Assembly: GCA_041394945.1 (NCBI GenBank) | Contig: JAWKHH010000001.1 | Coordinates: forward strand, 1,984,001 to 2,048,000 | DNA: 64,000 nt | Source: Bryobacteraceae bacterium | GTDB taxonomy: Bacteria > Acidobacteriota > Terriglobia > Bryobacterales > Bryobacteraceae | Direction of reading: 5' to 3' | In this document: positions 51,334 through 59,759 of the stretch, one piece after another | How the letters are laid out: every line of letters starts with the position of its first letter | How positions within the stretch are numbered: the first letter of the stretch is position 1 | Translations under genes and position numbers: made by a program | Notes under the pieces: model-generated | What the model was told of the DNA's origin: nothing | Database searches by the model: none | The model's input: the letters and a program-made list of their open reading frames with translations, nothing else

Positions 51334-53400
51334 ATGGGCGTCCCGCGCCAACGTCGCCGTTCACTTGCACGGAAATACACCGCTTTCACGGTGGCGGTGC
51401 TGCTGTGGTCAGCAGCGATTCAGATCGGGCTGCGCCTGGGCTCGGGCGGCGCACCCTTCGACTGGTGGGAGCTGGCGGTAATCGCAGTCGGCGCGCCGTT
51501 CCTGGCCGCGCTGATCAGCCGTTTCACGCACCGGATTCTGGCTCAGCCGCTGGCGCGGCTCGAAGCCGGGATCGCGCGCATCCGGAAAGGCGAACTCGAG
51601 CACGTGCAGGTCAGCCCGACGGGCGACGAAATCGAGTTTCTCGGCGAAGGATTCAACGCGATGGTGGACGCGCTGAGCGAATCGCGGCGGACCGTGGCCG
51701 AACAACAGGAGCATCTCGAAACGCGGATTCGAGAGCGGACGGAAGCGCTCGAAGAGGCTACAGGCCGCGCGTTGGCGGCCAGCAAGGCGAAGAGCGAGTT
51801 TCTGGCCAACATCTCGCACGAACTGCGCACGCCGATGAACGGCGTTCTCGGAATGCTCGACATCGTACTCGACGCCGACCTCGCCCCCGCCCAGCGCGAG
51901 CAGGTGGAGACGGCGAAGAACTGCGCTCATACGCTGCTGGCGCTGCTCAACGATCTGCTCGATCTTTCGAAGATCGAGGCAGGAAGAATGGCTCTCGAAA
52001 GCATCCCGTTTTCGATCCAGGAGGTGGTGAAGGGCTGCGTGCTGGCCGTTTCGCCCAAGGCCGCCGAGAAGGGCCTGGAGATCCGAACCACCGTCGAAGG
52101 AGACGTACCGGCGACACTGCTCGGCGATCCGCTTCGCGTGCGGCAGATCCTCATGAACCTCGTATCGAACGCGGTGAAGTTCACCGAGGAAGGGTCCGTG
52201 GAAGTGCGCGTTAGCCGGGGCAAGCAAACGGCGAACCAGATCGTGCTCCAGGTGGCCGTCGCCGACACCGGCCCGGGCATTCCCGCCGACAAGCTGACGA
52301 CCATCTTCGACGAGTTCACGCAGGCCGACGGCACGGTGTCGCGCCGGTTCGGTGGAACGGGGCTGGGCCTGGCGATTACGCGGAGGCTCGTTGAGCTGCA
52401 CGAGGGTTCGATCCGGGCGGAAAGCGAAATGAGCAAGGGCAGCACGTTTCTGGTGGACCTGGTGCTTGGCTATGTAGCGCCGCCGGCCGCTCCGGAACCG
52501 GCCGACGCACCCGCCCTACTCGATGAACCCAAGCGCGAGACGCCGCTCGGCGAAAAGATCCTGGTGGTCGAAGACAACGCGGTGAACCTGAAGGTGGTGA
52601 ACGCCGTGCTCGTCAAGTTCGGCTTCCAGGTGACCAACGCCCACAACGGCGTGGAGGCTATCGCGGCGCTCGAGAAGCAGGACTTCGCGCTCATTCTGAT
52701 GGACATTCAGATGCCGGTGATGGACGGGCTCGCGACCGCGCGCCGGATCCGGACCGAGGAGCGGTGGCGGGTGATACCGATCGTGGCGATGACAGCCCAC
52801 GCCATGCGTGGCGACCGTGAACGGTGCCTCGAAGCAGGCATGGACGACTATCTGGCGAAGCCAGTTTCGCCGGCGAGGCTGATCGAAGCCGTGCGGGCCA
52901 ACCTGCGGCGCGCGGCGGAAGCCGGAGCGGGCGCTCCGCCCATGACCGCTACGCCGCCGTTGGCTGTGGCGCCCATGTCCGTGCCGGCGATCGACGTGCC
53001 GGCCGCGGAACCGCCGGTTTCCGCGACGCCCAACCCGCCGATCGATACGGAGAGAGCAGCCCACCTGATGGACGGCGACGAGCAACTCCGAACGGGGCTG
53101 ACTCTGCTCTTCCTGCAGCTTGCGCCCGAACGGCTGGTGCGGCTGCACGCGGCCACGCTGCGCGGCGATACGCTGGCGCTGCGGACGCAGGCATTGAAGC
53201 TCCAAAGCGCCGCCGAGCGGATCGCGGCGACGGCCATCGCCGAGCGCGCCGCGTCGATTGCCGACATCGCCGCCACCCAGCCGGCCAATTACGCCGCCGC
53301 CGAACTCGCTTTCCTCGAAGCCGACATCGCAGCGCTCGACGACTACATGCGGCCCGAGCGGGAGGCCTTCGAGGAAGCCGCCAGCCTCGTCTGGCGCTAG
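51334..53400 (+). CDS. Hybrid histidine kinase (HAMP-HisKA-HATPase-REC with degenerate HPt)
   Basis: 688 residues. Two membrane helices (about 15-35 and 45-65) leave almost no periplasmic loop, then HAMP (LAQPLARLEAGIARIRKGEL), a coiled coil, HisKA with the phospho-His in SEFLANISHELRTPMNGVLG, and the ATPase (NLVSNAVKFTEEGSVEV, DTGPGIPADKL, GGTGLGLAITRRLVEL). A receiver follows with the acceptor in LILMDIQMPVMDG and the Lys in DDYLAKPVSP. The C-terminal HPt-like region reads LRTQALKLQSAAERI where HPt proteins have AHxLKGSA, so Gln replaces the phosphorylatable His. Its stimulus is unknown. Confidence 0.9.
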   Translation: MGVPRQRRRSLARKYTAFTVAVLLWSAAIQIGLRLGSGGAPFDWWELAVIAVGAPFLAALISRFTHRILAQPLARLEAGIARIRKGELEHVQVSPTGDEIEFLGEGFNAMVDALSESRRTVAEQQEHLETRIRERTEALEEATGRALAASKAKSEFLANISHELRTPMNGVLGMLDIVLDADLAPAQREQVETAKNCAHTLLALLNDLLDLSKIEAGRMALESIPFSIQEVVKGCVLAVSPKAAEKGLEIRTTVEGDVPATLLGDPLRVRQILMNLVSNAVKFTEEGSVEVRVSRGKQTANQIVLQVAVADTGPGIPADKLTTIFDEFTQADGTVSRRFGGTGLGLAITRRLVELHEGSIRAESEMSKGSTFLVDLVLGYVAPPAAPEPADAPALLDEPKRETPLGEKILVVEDNAVNLKVVNAVLVKFGFQVTNAHNGVEAIAALEKQDFALILMDIQMPVMDGLATARRIRTEERWRVIPIVAMTAHAMRGDRERCLEAGMDDYLAKPVSPARLIEAVRANLRRAAEAGAGAPPMTATPPLAVAPMSVPAIDVPAAEPPVSATPNPPIDTERAAHLMDGDEQLRTGLTLLFLQLAPERLVRLHAATLRGDTLALRTQALKLQSAAERIAATAIAERAASIADIAATQPANYAAAELAFLEADIAALDDYMRPEREAFEEAASLVWR

Positions 53401-53418
53401 AGGGGAATTCTTTCCCCT
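53401..53418. repeat. Hairpin immediately after the histidine kinase gene
   Basis: AGGGGAA-ttct-TTCCCCT begins at the base after the stop codon. It shares the core AGGGGAATTC with the palindrome before the gene at 51286-51297. No T-run follows, so it is at best a weak terminator. Confidence 0.5.
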
Positions 53419-53466
53419 CGCGGAAACCCTTCGTGTGATATTCTGGTTGTTGTCATTGATGATTGC

Positions 53467-53543
<77 letters not shown>

Positions 53544-53621
53544 TTCCTTCTGCTTCCAAAATCCTTCCCCTTCGTTCAGCCCCATCGCAGGAGCCGTCGC
53601 GGTTCGCATAGACTAGAGAGC

Positions 53622-54758
53622 ATGCAAAACATGCTTGGCGCCTATGGTGAGTGGGCAGCCGCACTGGTCCCGGACCCGCCCCGGCTCTCCTACCGGCGCC
53701 CGGAATTTCGCGATCTGCGCGCGTGGCGGCGCGAGGCGCGGAACCGGTATCTCGACGCGCTGGCGCAGCCACCGACGGGCCCGGCGCCGCGCGCCCAGGT
53801 CCAGCATCGGTTCGAGTACGACGGTCTGGCGATCGAGCATTTGCAGTGGCAGCTTCCGTATGGCCCGCCCACCGAAGCGGTCTTTCTAAAGCCGGCCGGC
53901 GCCACCGGCAAACTGCCCGGCGTGATCGGCCTGCACGACCACGGCGGCAACAAGTATTTCGGCACGCGCAAGATCACACGCATCTCCGCAGACCAGCACC
54001 CGCTGATGAAAGCGCACCAGGATCACTACTACGGCGGCGCGGCGTGGGCCAACGAACTGGCGAAGCGAGGCTACGCGGTGCTGGTGCACGATGCGTTCAC
54101 GTTCGCTTCGCGCCGGGTGCGCGCCAACGACCTGCCGGAGCGCATCCGCCCGGGGCTGGTGGAACGGGACCCGGAGTCCGAAGCCGAGATCAAAGCCTAC
54201 AACTCGTTTGCCGGTGGGCACGAGCATCTGGTGGCCAAGAGCCTGTTCTGCGCGGGCTCCACCTGGCCTGGCGTATTTACAGGCGAGGATCAGCGGGCGC
54301 TCGACTATCTCTGCTCGCGGCCCGATGTCGACGCCACCCGCGTGGGCTGCTGCGGGCTCTCCGGCGGCGGACTCCGCACGGTGTACCTCACCGGCGCCGA
54401 CCCACGCATCCGGTGTTCGGCCGCCGTCGGCATGATGACCACCTGGCGCGACTATCTCCTCAACAAGTGCTACACGCACACATGGATGATATACATCCCC
54501 GGCCTCTCGCGCGACCTCGACTACCCGGAGATTCTCGGCTTGAACGTTCCAGCGCCGGTGATGGTGCTCAACAACCACGAAGATCAATTGTTCACCGTGC
54601 CGGAAATGGAGCACGCGGACCGCATTCTTGGCGAGGTCTACCAGAAGGCCGAAGCAGCGGACCGGTACAAGATGCAGTTCTATCCGGGTCCGCACAAGTT
54701 CGATCGAGAGATGCAGCGGGATGCGTTCGCGTGGTTCGACAAGTGGCTGAAAGGCTGA
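53622..54758 (+). CDS. Alpha/beta-hydrolase (acetyl xylan esterase/dienelactone hydrolase-like)
   Basis: 378 residues. PGVIGLHDHGGNKYFGTRKI supplies the oxyanion strand, VGCCGLSGGGLRTVYLTGAD holds the nucleophile elbow GLSGG, VLNNHEDQLFTVPEMEHADR the acid and PGPHKFDREMQRDAFAWFDK the His. It resembles bacterial acetylxylan-esterase/dienelactone-hydrolase-type proteins; no signal peptide is visible, so it appears cytoplasmic. It is the gene after the tRNA; the PQQ propeller gene begins five bases after its stop, so they are probably co-transcribed. The natural substrate is unknown. Confidence 0.82.
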   Translation: MQNMLGAYGEWAAALVPDPPRLSYRRPEFRDLRAWRREARNRYLDALAQPPTGPAPRAQVQHRFEYDGLAIEHLQWQLPYGPPTEAVFLKPAGATGKLPGVIGLHDHGGNKYFGTRKITRISADQHPLMKAHQDHYYGGAAWANELAKRGYAVLVHDAFTFASRRVRANDLPERIRPGLVERDPESEAEIKAYNSFAGGHEHLVAKSLFCAGSTWPGVFTGEDQRALDYLCSRPDVDATRVGCCGLSGGGLRTVYLTGADPRIRCSAAVGMMTTWRDYLLNKCYTHTWMIYIPGLSRDLDYPEILGLNVPAPVMVLNNHEDQLFTVPEMEHADRILGEVYQKAEAADRYKMQFYPGPHKFDREMQRDAFAWFDKWLKG

Positions 54759-54763
54759 CCCCT

Positions 54764-56155
54764 ATGAACCGTTTCGTGCTCGTGCTGCTGGCGGCCATGC
54801 CGGTGTTCGGCGAAGACGCATGGACCCGGTTTCGCGGGCCGAACGGAACCGGAGTCTCTACGGAATCCGGATTCCCGGTCCGTTTCGATCGGGAAACCAA
54901 CCTCGTCTGGCGGACGCCTGTGCGTGCCGGGAAGTCGTCGCCGGTGGTCACGGCGAAGCATGTGTTCCTCACCACGCATAGCGGCGAGGAGTTGTTCACC
55001 GAATGCTACGATCGAGCCACGGGCAGGCAGCTTTGGGCGCGGGCCGTGCCGCGGGTGCATCACGATCTCGCGAACAAACTGAACAGCCCGGCAGGAATCA
55101 CGCCGGTTACCGATGGAGATCGGGTGTACTCGTTCTTCAAGGATTTCGGCATGGCCGCCTACGACGCCGCGGGCAAGGAACTGTGGCGCGCGCCTCTCGG
55201 ACCCTTCGTGACGTCGATGGGGCTGGGCGCTTCGCCGATTCTTGCGGGGAACAATGTGGTGGTGGTTGCCGATCAGCTCGAGGGCTCGTTCATCGCCGCC
55301 TTCGACCGCGCCAACGGCGAACTGCGCTGGAAGACGGCGCGGGACGAAGCCGAAGGCTGGGGAACGCCGCTGTTCTATGAATCCGGCGGCGTGCCGTACG
55401 TGCTGACGGCAAGCCGCGGCGTCTTCGGCGCGCACCGCTCCGCGGACGGCAAGCGCGCGGTGACGTGGCGGGGGCTCAGTTCCGCAATCGTCTCGAGCCC
55501 GGCTTTCGACGGCGAGAACATGTTCTCGTTCGGGTATGGGAGCGACGCGCCGGCTCCGTTTTCGCGGACGCTCGCACGCTACGACAAGAACGGCGACGGG
55601 AAACTGCAACCGGAAGAGTACGGCGACGATCCATTCGTGCATGGGATCGCGCGGCACAGCGGCAATCGCGATCTGGTCGTCACCGAGGACGAGTGGGACG
55701 CCAAACAGCGCGAAGTCGGCGGGCCGACGTTTCTGGTTGCGTTTCACCTCGAAGCCGACGGCGAGGCAAAAGCGCCGTTCCGGGCGCGCGAATTATGGAA
55801 AGTGGATCGGGGGTTCAATCACGTGATCCCGTCTCCGCTGGCCTACCACGGCACGCTCTACGTGGTGAAGAACGGCGGAATCCTCACGGCGTACGACGCG
55901 GCCACGGGCAAGGTGATCAAGGCCGGCCGAGTGGATGGGGCGATCGGCGGTTTCTCGGCGTCGCCGGTGGCCGCCGAGGGGCGCGTGTATCTGGCGAACG
56001 AGGACGGGAAGATTGCCGTGCTCGAAGGCGGCGGCGAGTGGCGGGTGACGCAGGTGAACGATCTCGACGAGGGGATCTATGCGACGCCGGCGCTCGCGGG
56101 CGGCGCGATCTACATCCGCACCACCGAAGCGCTGTACCGGTTCGAGACGAAGTAG
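54764..56155 (+). CDS. PQQ-like beta-propeller protein with embedded EF-hand loop
   Basis: 463 residues from ATG 54764; the larger upstream open frame shadows the hydrolase gene. A Sec signal (NRFVLVLLAAMPVFGEDAW) leads to propeller blades of the PQQ-like (outer membrane assembly BamB-like) type: TRFRGPNGTGVSTES, VYSFFKDFGMAAYDAAGKEL, ELRWKTARDE and LTAYDAATGKVIKAGRV. Between blades lies a calcium-loop-like sequence YDKNGDGKLQPEEYGDD, matching an EF-hand (DxNxDGxxxxxE). No catalytic residue set for alcohol dehydrogenases is evident. The propeller could be a periplasmic scaffold. The following gene is on the opposite strand and abuts it. Confidence 0.85.
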   Translation: MNRFVLVLLAAMPVFGEDAWTRFRGPNGTGVSTESGFPVRFDRETNLVWRTPVRAGKSSPVVTAKHVFLTTHSGEELFTECYDRATGRQLWARAVPRVHHDLANKLNSPAGITPVTDGDRVYSFFKDFGMAAYDAAGKELWRAPLGPFVTSMGLGASPILAGNNVVVVADQLEGSFIAAFDRANGELRWKTARDEAEGWGTPLFYESGGVPYVLTASRGVFGAHRSADGKRAVTWRGLSSAIVSSPAFDGENMFSFGYGSDAPAPFSRTLARYDKNGDGKLQPEEYGDDPFVHGIARHSGNRDLVVTEDEWDAKQREVGGPTFLVAFHLEADGEAKAPFRARELWKVDRGFNHVIPSPLAYHGTLYVVKNGGILTAYDAATGKVIKAGRVDGAIGGFSASPVAAEGRVYLANEDGKIAVLEGGGEWRVTQVNDLDEGIYATPALAGGAIYIRTTEALYRFETK

Positions 56156-56689
56156 CTACATCGACTCGGCGGCGGATTTCATCTGGGCGAGGCCCTTTTC
56201 GAAGTCCGGCCCGACCATCTTATCCATGCCGCCCATCAGCAGTCCGAAGATTTTCGAGATGAAGTTGTTGTCGCCGGACATCTTCCATTCGACTTTTGTG
56301 CCCGCGCCCTCGGGCTGGAAGCTGAAGTCGGTGATGCTCTTCGAGGCAAACGGCTCGATGAACTCGAGGTCGATGCGGACGTGCTCGTTGGGGCGGCTCT
56401 CGGCGATGGTCATGCGGCCGGAACCGACATCGGAGTTGCCGGTCCAGGCGTAGCTTGCGCCTTGGCCCGCGGGCGACCCCGTGTGCGTGCGCGTCATGTT
56501 GGGATCGAGTTGTTCCCACGGCGACCATTTCGGCCATTCGTGAAAGTCGTTCACCAGCGCGAAAACCGTTTCGGGCGCGGCGGCGACGGTCGCTGTGCGC
56601 GTCACAGTGAAGGTGTCGGGCTGCATCGCGGCCACGGCGAGGAACGCGGCCAGCAACGCCACGATGACGATCAGGATTTTCTTGAGCAT
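56156..56689 (-). CDS. SRPBCC/START-type lipid-binding protein
   Basis: 177 residues from ATG 56689; GGAGG lies seven bases before it. An N-terminal hydrophobic segment (LKKILIVIVALLAAFLAVAA) suggests export or membrane anchoring. The rest is an SRPBCC fold: TRTATVAAAPETVFALVNDF, WPKWSPWEQLDPNMTRTHTG, and FQPEGAGTKVEWKMSGDNNF. These polyketide-cyclase-like proteins bind hydrophobic ligands; the present group is often annotated as polyketide cyclase without enzyme proof. It converges on the PQQ propeller gene with adjacent stop codons. Confidence 0.85.
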   Translation of the reverse strand: MLKKILIVIVALLAAFLAVAAMQPDTFTVTRTATVAAAPETVFALVNDFHEWPKWSPWEQLDPNMTRTHTGSPAGQGASYAWTGNSDVGSGRMTIAESRPNEHVRIDLEFIEPFASKSITDFSFQPEGAGTKVEWKMSGDNNFISKIFGLLMGGMDKMVGPDFEKGLAQMKSAAESM

Positions 56690-56712
56690 CAATGGGCCTC
56701 CAGTGTTCGAGC

Positions 56713-57006
56713 CTACCAGATGCCGGGAACACGCGTCGCGACGACACCCCGAGCGGCCATCTCGGCCAAGAGGGTCCGCACGGCTTCCGAGTGCGGCTCG
56801 GCGCTTTCCACGATCACGGCCCACGCGAGGTTCTCGCGAAAGGCGTTTGTACAGAGAGACCACTGGCGCCATGGAGCGCCGGCGGGCCGGTCGATCTGGG
56901 GAACCTCCCAGCGGCGGACCAGTTCGCGCGCGTCGCTCAAACCGGGCGGAGGCCCGTTGACGATGAAGTGGTTACAGCCGTGGACCAGCAGCCCTTGCGT
57001 GAGCAA
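56713..57006 (-). CDS. Small hypothetical protein (97 aa)
   Basis: 97 residues, no signal peptide; contains QWSLCTNAFRENLAWAVIVE and EAVRTLLAEMAARGVVATRV, suggesting a small alpha/beta protein. I do not recognise a family. It starts three bases after the end of the Spy-like gene, so it reads as the last gene of the sigma-factor cassette and ends 24 bases before the SRPBCC gene. Overlapping plus-strand frames are less likely given the coupling. Confidence 0.5.
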   Translation of the reverse strand: MLTQGLLVHGCNHFIVNGPPPGLSDARELVRRWEVPQIDRPAGAPWRQWSLCTNAFRENLAWAVIVESAEPHSEAVRTLLAEMAARGVVATRVPGIW

Positions 57007-57008
57007 CG

Positions 57009-57389
57009 CTAGCGGATCTGGCGGGCTTGCAGGTCGCTCAGCATGCGCTTGAAGCGCTCCTGCTGATCGGGCTTGAGGATATGGATGATGCGTTCCTTGC
57101 CGTCCGCGCGGACCTCATCCATTTGCGCTTGCAGCGTCTGGTAGTACTTCATGAAGTCGTCGAGCACGGCTTCGACTTCGTTGGCCTGGTCGTCGGTGAG
57201 ATCGAGCTCCGTTCGAAAGCGCTGCAGCGAGATTTCGCGGCCGCCTTCTTTCCACGTCTTGCCCGCGCCGCTGACCACCTGCTGGCGCGATGCGTAGCGA
57301 AGCCCGAGGGCGCCCGCCACCGATCCGCACAGGAACACGAGCATCAGAACCGAAACGACACGAGGATCCCGCCACGGCGAAGTGTTCAT
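57009..57389 (-). CDS. Spy/CpxP-like periplasmic protein (LTxxQ family)
   Basis: 126 residues. An N-terminal hydrophobic anchor (VVSVLMLVFLCGSVAGALG) is followed by a helical domain with the LTxxQ-like element ELDLTDDQANEVEAVLDDFM and KYYQTLQAQMDEVRADGKER, and a C-terminal LKPDQQERFKRMLSDLQ. Spy-like proteins sense or bind misfolded or metal-stressed envelope proteins. It sits behind the anti-sigma gene, which fits an envelope-stress module in which this protein reports to the anti-sigma factor. Confidence 0.75.
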   Translation of the reverse strand: MNTSPWRDPRVVSVLMLVFLCGSVAGALGLRYASRQQVVSGAGKTWKEGGREISLQRFRTELDLTDDQANEVEAVLDDFMKYYQTLQAQMDEVRADGKERIIHILKPDQQERFKRMLSDLQARQIR

Positions 57390-57417
57390 CGGCGCTGCTC
57401 CGTGGCGGACATGGAAG

Positions 57418-57930
57418 CTACTGCTCGTAGGTGGTGAGGTCGACGAGAATCCGGGCGCGATCGCCAGAGCTGACCGTGGTGACGTCGATCACGGGATCGG
57501 GTTCGCGGGCCATTTCGATCTCGGGACGGATCACCTGCCGGTCCGCGAACATCGGCTGCTGCCGCGGTTCGCCGGTGGCCATCAGGACGCCCAGCAGCAC
57601 GAGGAGTGCGCCGGAGGCGAAGGCGAGCCGCCGGAAAAACAGCGGTTCCGCGAACACGGACCAGATCGAAGGCGCGCGTTCCGCCTCAACGCGGTTCATG
57701 ACACGGGCATAGAATCCAGGAGCGGGTTCAAGTTCGACGGCGTCTTGCGGGGGGCGAAGCTCCCGCAGCAGATCCGCCTGAGCGCGAAACTGCTTGACCA
57801 GGGCGCCGGCCTCGGCATCGGCGGCGAGGGCGCGCTCGAGTTCGGCTATCCCGTTGGGATCGAGCGTACCTCTCAGGTAGTCTTCGAGATGTTCCTCAAT
57901 GACGCGATCCATGATGTCTTCTTCCCTCAC
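57418..57930 (-). CDS. Anti-sigma factor (membrane-anchored)
   Basis: 170 residues. The N-terminal cytoplasmic region (DRVIEEHLEDYLRGTLDPN, ELERALAADAEAGALVKQFR) fits the anti-sigma domain without a zinc site (no HxxxCxxC), then one membrane helix (LFFRRLAFASGALLVLLGVL) and a periplasmic tail. ATG 57912 (MDRVIE) is an alternative start. It lies 129 bases after the ECF sigma gene in the same direction, the classical order of sigma factor then anti-sigma factor. It would hold the sigma factor until an envelope signal arrives. Confidence 0.8.
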   Translation of the reverse strand: MREEDIMDRVIEEHLEDYLRGTLDPNGIAELERALAADAEAGALVKQFRAQADLLRELRPPQDAVELEPAPGFYARVMNRVEAERAPSIWSVFAEPLFFRRLAFASGALLVLLGVLMATGEPRQQPMFADRQVIRPEIEMAREPDPVIDVTTVSSGDRARILVDLTTYEQ

Positions 57931-58059
57931 AAGACGCCCGTTCTCGAGCGCCAGCGGCTGTTACTCAGCCGGTTGCGGGTCTTTGTCGCCGCCCGCTTGA
58001 ACTTTCTATCATATCCCCAACGGCCGGAGCGGTTCAAAACCTCCGGTCCGCCGAGCCCG

Positions 58060-58734
58060 TCAGGCAAAAAGCGCGGTCGTGAACTTCGGCACAAGGCGCC
58101 CAGCGGCCTTCACCAGTTTCTGCCGCGCGCGGAACAGTTTCACCTTGATGGTGTTTTCGTTCATCCCAGTAACGGCGGCGAGTTCTTCCACCGACAGCCC
58201 TTCTACCTCTTTCAGCAAGAGGAGTTTGCGATCCTCCTCGGAAACCTTGGCGAGAAGCTTCATCACGAGATCGCGCCGGGCCAGCCGTTCGTCCATGAGG
58301 GGCTCGCTATCGGCGGCGCGCTCGGAGCGCTCTATCCGCTGCGACTCCTCTTCGGTGAAGTCGCTTTCGTAGACCAGCTTGCGCACCTTCTTCTTCCGGA
58401 GGTAGTCGTAGCACTCGTTCACCGTGATCTTGTAGATCCAGGTGAGCAGGCTCGAACGGAAGTCGAAGCCGCGGATTGAGAAATAGATCTTGGCGAAGAC
58501 CTGCTGGGCGATGTCCTCGGCATCGTTGCGATTGCGGAGAATACCGTAAATAATTGAAAAGACTTTCGCCTGGTAGCGGTCCACGATTTCCCGGAAGGCC
58601 ATTTCGTCGCCGGACTGCATCCGGCGGACGAGAGCCGCTTCCTCGGTGTTGTTGTGGTCCACGCGCTTCGCCTTCGGTTGTCCGGAAACCGCGGGGAGCG
58701 GGAGCGAGTTCACCATCGAGGTCGCATTCGCCAT
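58060..58734 (-). CDS. ECF-type RNA polymerase sigma factor
   Basis: 224 residues. Sigma region 2 is ALVRRMQSGDEMAFREIVDR and SIIYGILRNRNDAEDIAQQV with LLTWIYKITVNECYDYLRKK; region 4 is VSEEDRKLLLLKEVEGLSVE with NENTIKVKLFRARQKLVK. It lacks region 3 and so belongs to the extracytoplasmic-function group. An N-terminal tail of about 30 residues precedes region 2. It is the promoter-proximal gene of the sigma/anti-sigma/Spy-like/97-residue run. Targets cannot be read from the sequence. Confidence 0.9.
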   Translation of the reverse strand: MANATSMVNSLPLPAVSGQPKAKRVDHNNTEEAALVRRMQSGDEMAFREIVDRYQAKVFSIIYGILRNRNDAEDIAQQVFAKIYFSIRGFDFRSSLLTWIYKITVNECYDYLRKKKVRKLVYESDFTEEESQRIERSERAADSEPLMDERLARRDLVMKLLAKVSEEDRKLLLLKEVEGLSVEELAAVTGMNENTIKVKLFRARQKLVKAAGRLVPKFTTALFA

Positions 58735-58890
58735 AACGTCCTAGTGGACGCCGCCCCGCCGGTTTCGGTTTCAACCAGTATCGTTCACCGCGGGGTTTCG
58801 CGGCAATCCACCGGGGCGCTGGCCGAGTGCGGGGCTGTTTCGGGTCCGGAGCCGGCGGCGGCGGGCCGATGGGAGACGCGCCGGACGAGT

Positions 58891-59673
58891 TCATCGCAAG
58901 ACGAAGGGCTGGAGTGGCCGCCAGTAGATGTTCTTGTAGGCGACCGGGCCGTGATCTCCCTGGAGCATGATGGGGTTCTCGGGCGCTTCCGGAATGTTCA
59001 TGTGCGCCCGGGTGGGACCTTCGAGCTCGACGTTGTTCTGCACGGAGAGACCGTTGTGCAGGACACGGAGGAACCGGGCGTTTTCGGCCTTGCGGCCGGC
59101 GGCGTCGAAGCGCGGGGCGCGGAACCATATCTGGAAGCTTTGCCACTGGCCTGGCGGGCGGCTGGCGTTGCGGGAGGGGGCGGAGCCGCCGACGCCTTTG
59201 TTGTCGATCCAGCGGTGGTAGACGCCGCCGCAATCGGAGGTTTTCATGGGCTCCGTGGACCCGTAGGAGTCGAACACCTGGATCTCGTAGAGGCCGTGGA
59301 GATAGACGCCGGAGTTCGAGCCCTTGGGGATCAGGAAGTCGAGGTAGAGTTCGATGTCGCCGAACGTGGCGACGGTGACGAAGTTGGCGGTTCGCCCGTT
59401 GGGTCCGTTGAGGATGGTCCCGGCGGGCGCCGGACGCCCGGAGAGACGAGTGGGACCGAGCAGGCGCTCCCAGCGGATGGAGTAGGCGGTGAACCACTCG
59501 GAGGGCTTGTTGTCCTGGGGCGCCCAGCCGGCGAGATCCTTGCCGTTGAGGAGCGGCCGCCAGCCGTCTTCCAGCAGGAAGGGCGGGTCGCCGTGGGCTT
59601 CGCCGTCGTTGAGGGAGTCCTGAGCGAGGGCATTTAGGGTCAACGGGAGGGCGAGGAGGGATCGTCGGCGCAT
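58891..59673 (-). CDS. DUF1080 (3-keto-disaccharide hydrolase-like) secreted protein
   Basis: 260 residues. A Sec signal (RRRSLLALPLTLNALAQDS) precedes the DUF1080 concanavalin-like fold: GWRPLLNGKDLAGWAPQDN, FGDIELYLDFLIPKGSNSGV with YLHGLYEIQVFDSYGS, and a final HGPVAYKNIYWRPLQ. DUF1080 proteins hydrolyse glycosidic bonds of 3-keto sugars in a few characterised members, and are abundant in Planctomycetes and Acidobacteria. A hairpin terminator at 59708-59737 separates it from the large secreted gene upstream. The 156-base gap to the sigma gene is GC-rich and shows nothing clear. Confidence 0.9.
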   Translation of the reverse strand: MRRRSLLALPLTLNALAQDSLNDGEAHGDPPFLLEDGWRPLLNGKDLAGWAPQDNKPSEWFTAYSIRWERLLGPTRLSGRPAPAGTILNGPNGRTANFVTVATFGDIELYLDFLIPKGSNSGVYLHGLYEIQVFDSYGSTEPMKTSDCGGVYHRWIDNKGVGGSAPSRNASRPPGQWQSFQIWFRAPRFDAAGRKAENARFLRVLHNGLSVQNNVELEGPTRAHMNIPEAPENPIMLQGDHGPVAYKNIYWRPLQPFVLR

Positions 59674-59707
59674 CGGGCTCTATTGTACCCGCGCGAAAAC
59701 AAAAGAA

Positions 59708-59737
59708 CCCGGCCGATCCCCCAAGAGACCGGCCGGG
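59708..59737 (-). terminator. Rho-independent terminator of the large secreted protein gene
   Basis: Minus-strand CCCGGCCG - loop of 14 bases - CGGCCGGG is followed by TTCTTTTGTTTTC. An 8-base G/C stem with a T-rich tail 23 bases after the stop at 59760 is the expected form. Confidence 0.8.
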
Positions 59738-59759
59738 GGGTTCACTCCAGCGGAGTGGA

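Noticed and set aside
53651..54763. Apparent fusion of a hydrolase-overlapping frame to the PQQ propeller
   Set aside because: Upstream part is a shadow of the hydrolase; a signal peptide begins at 54764.
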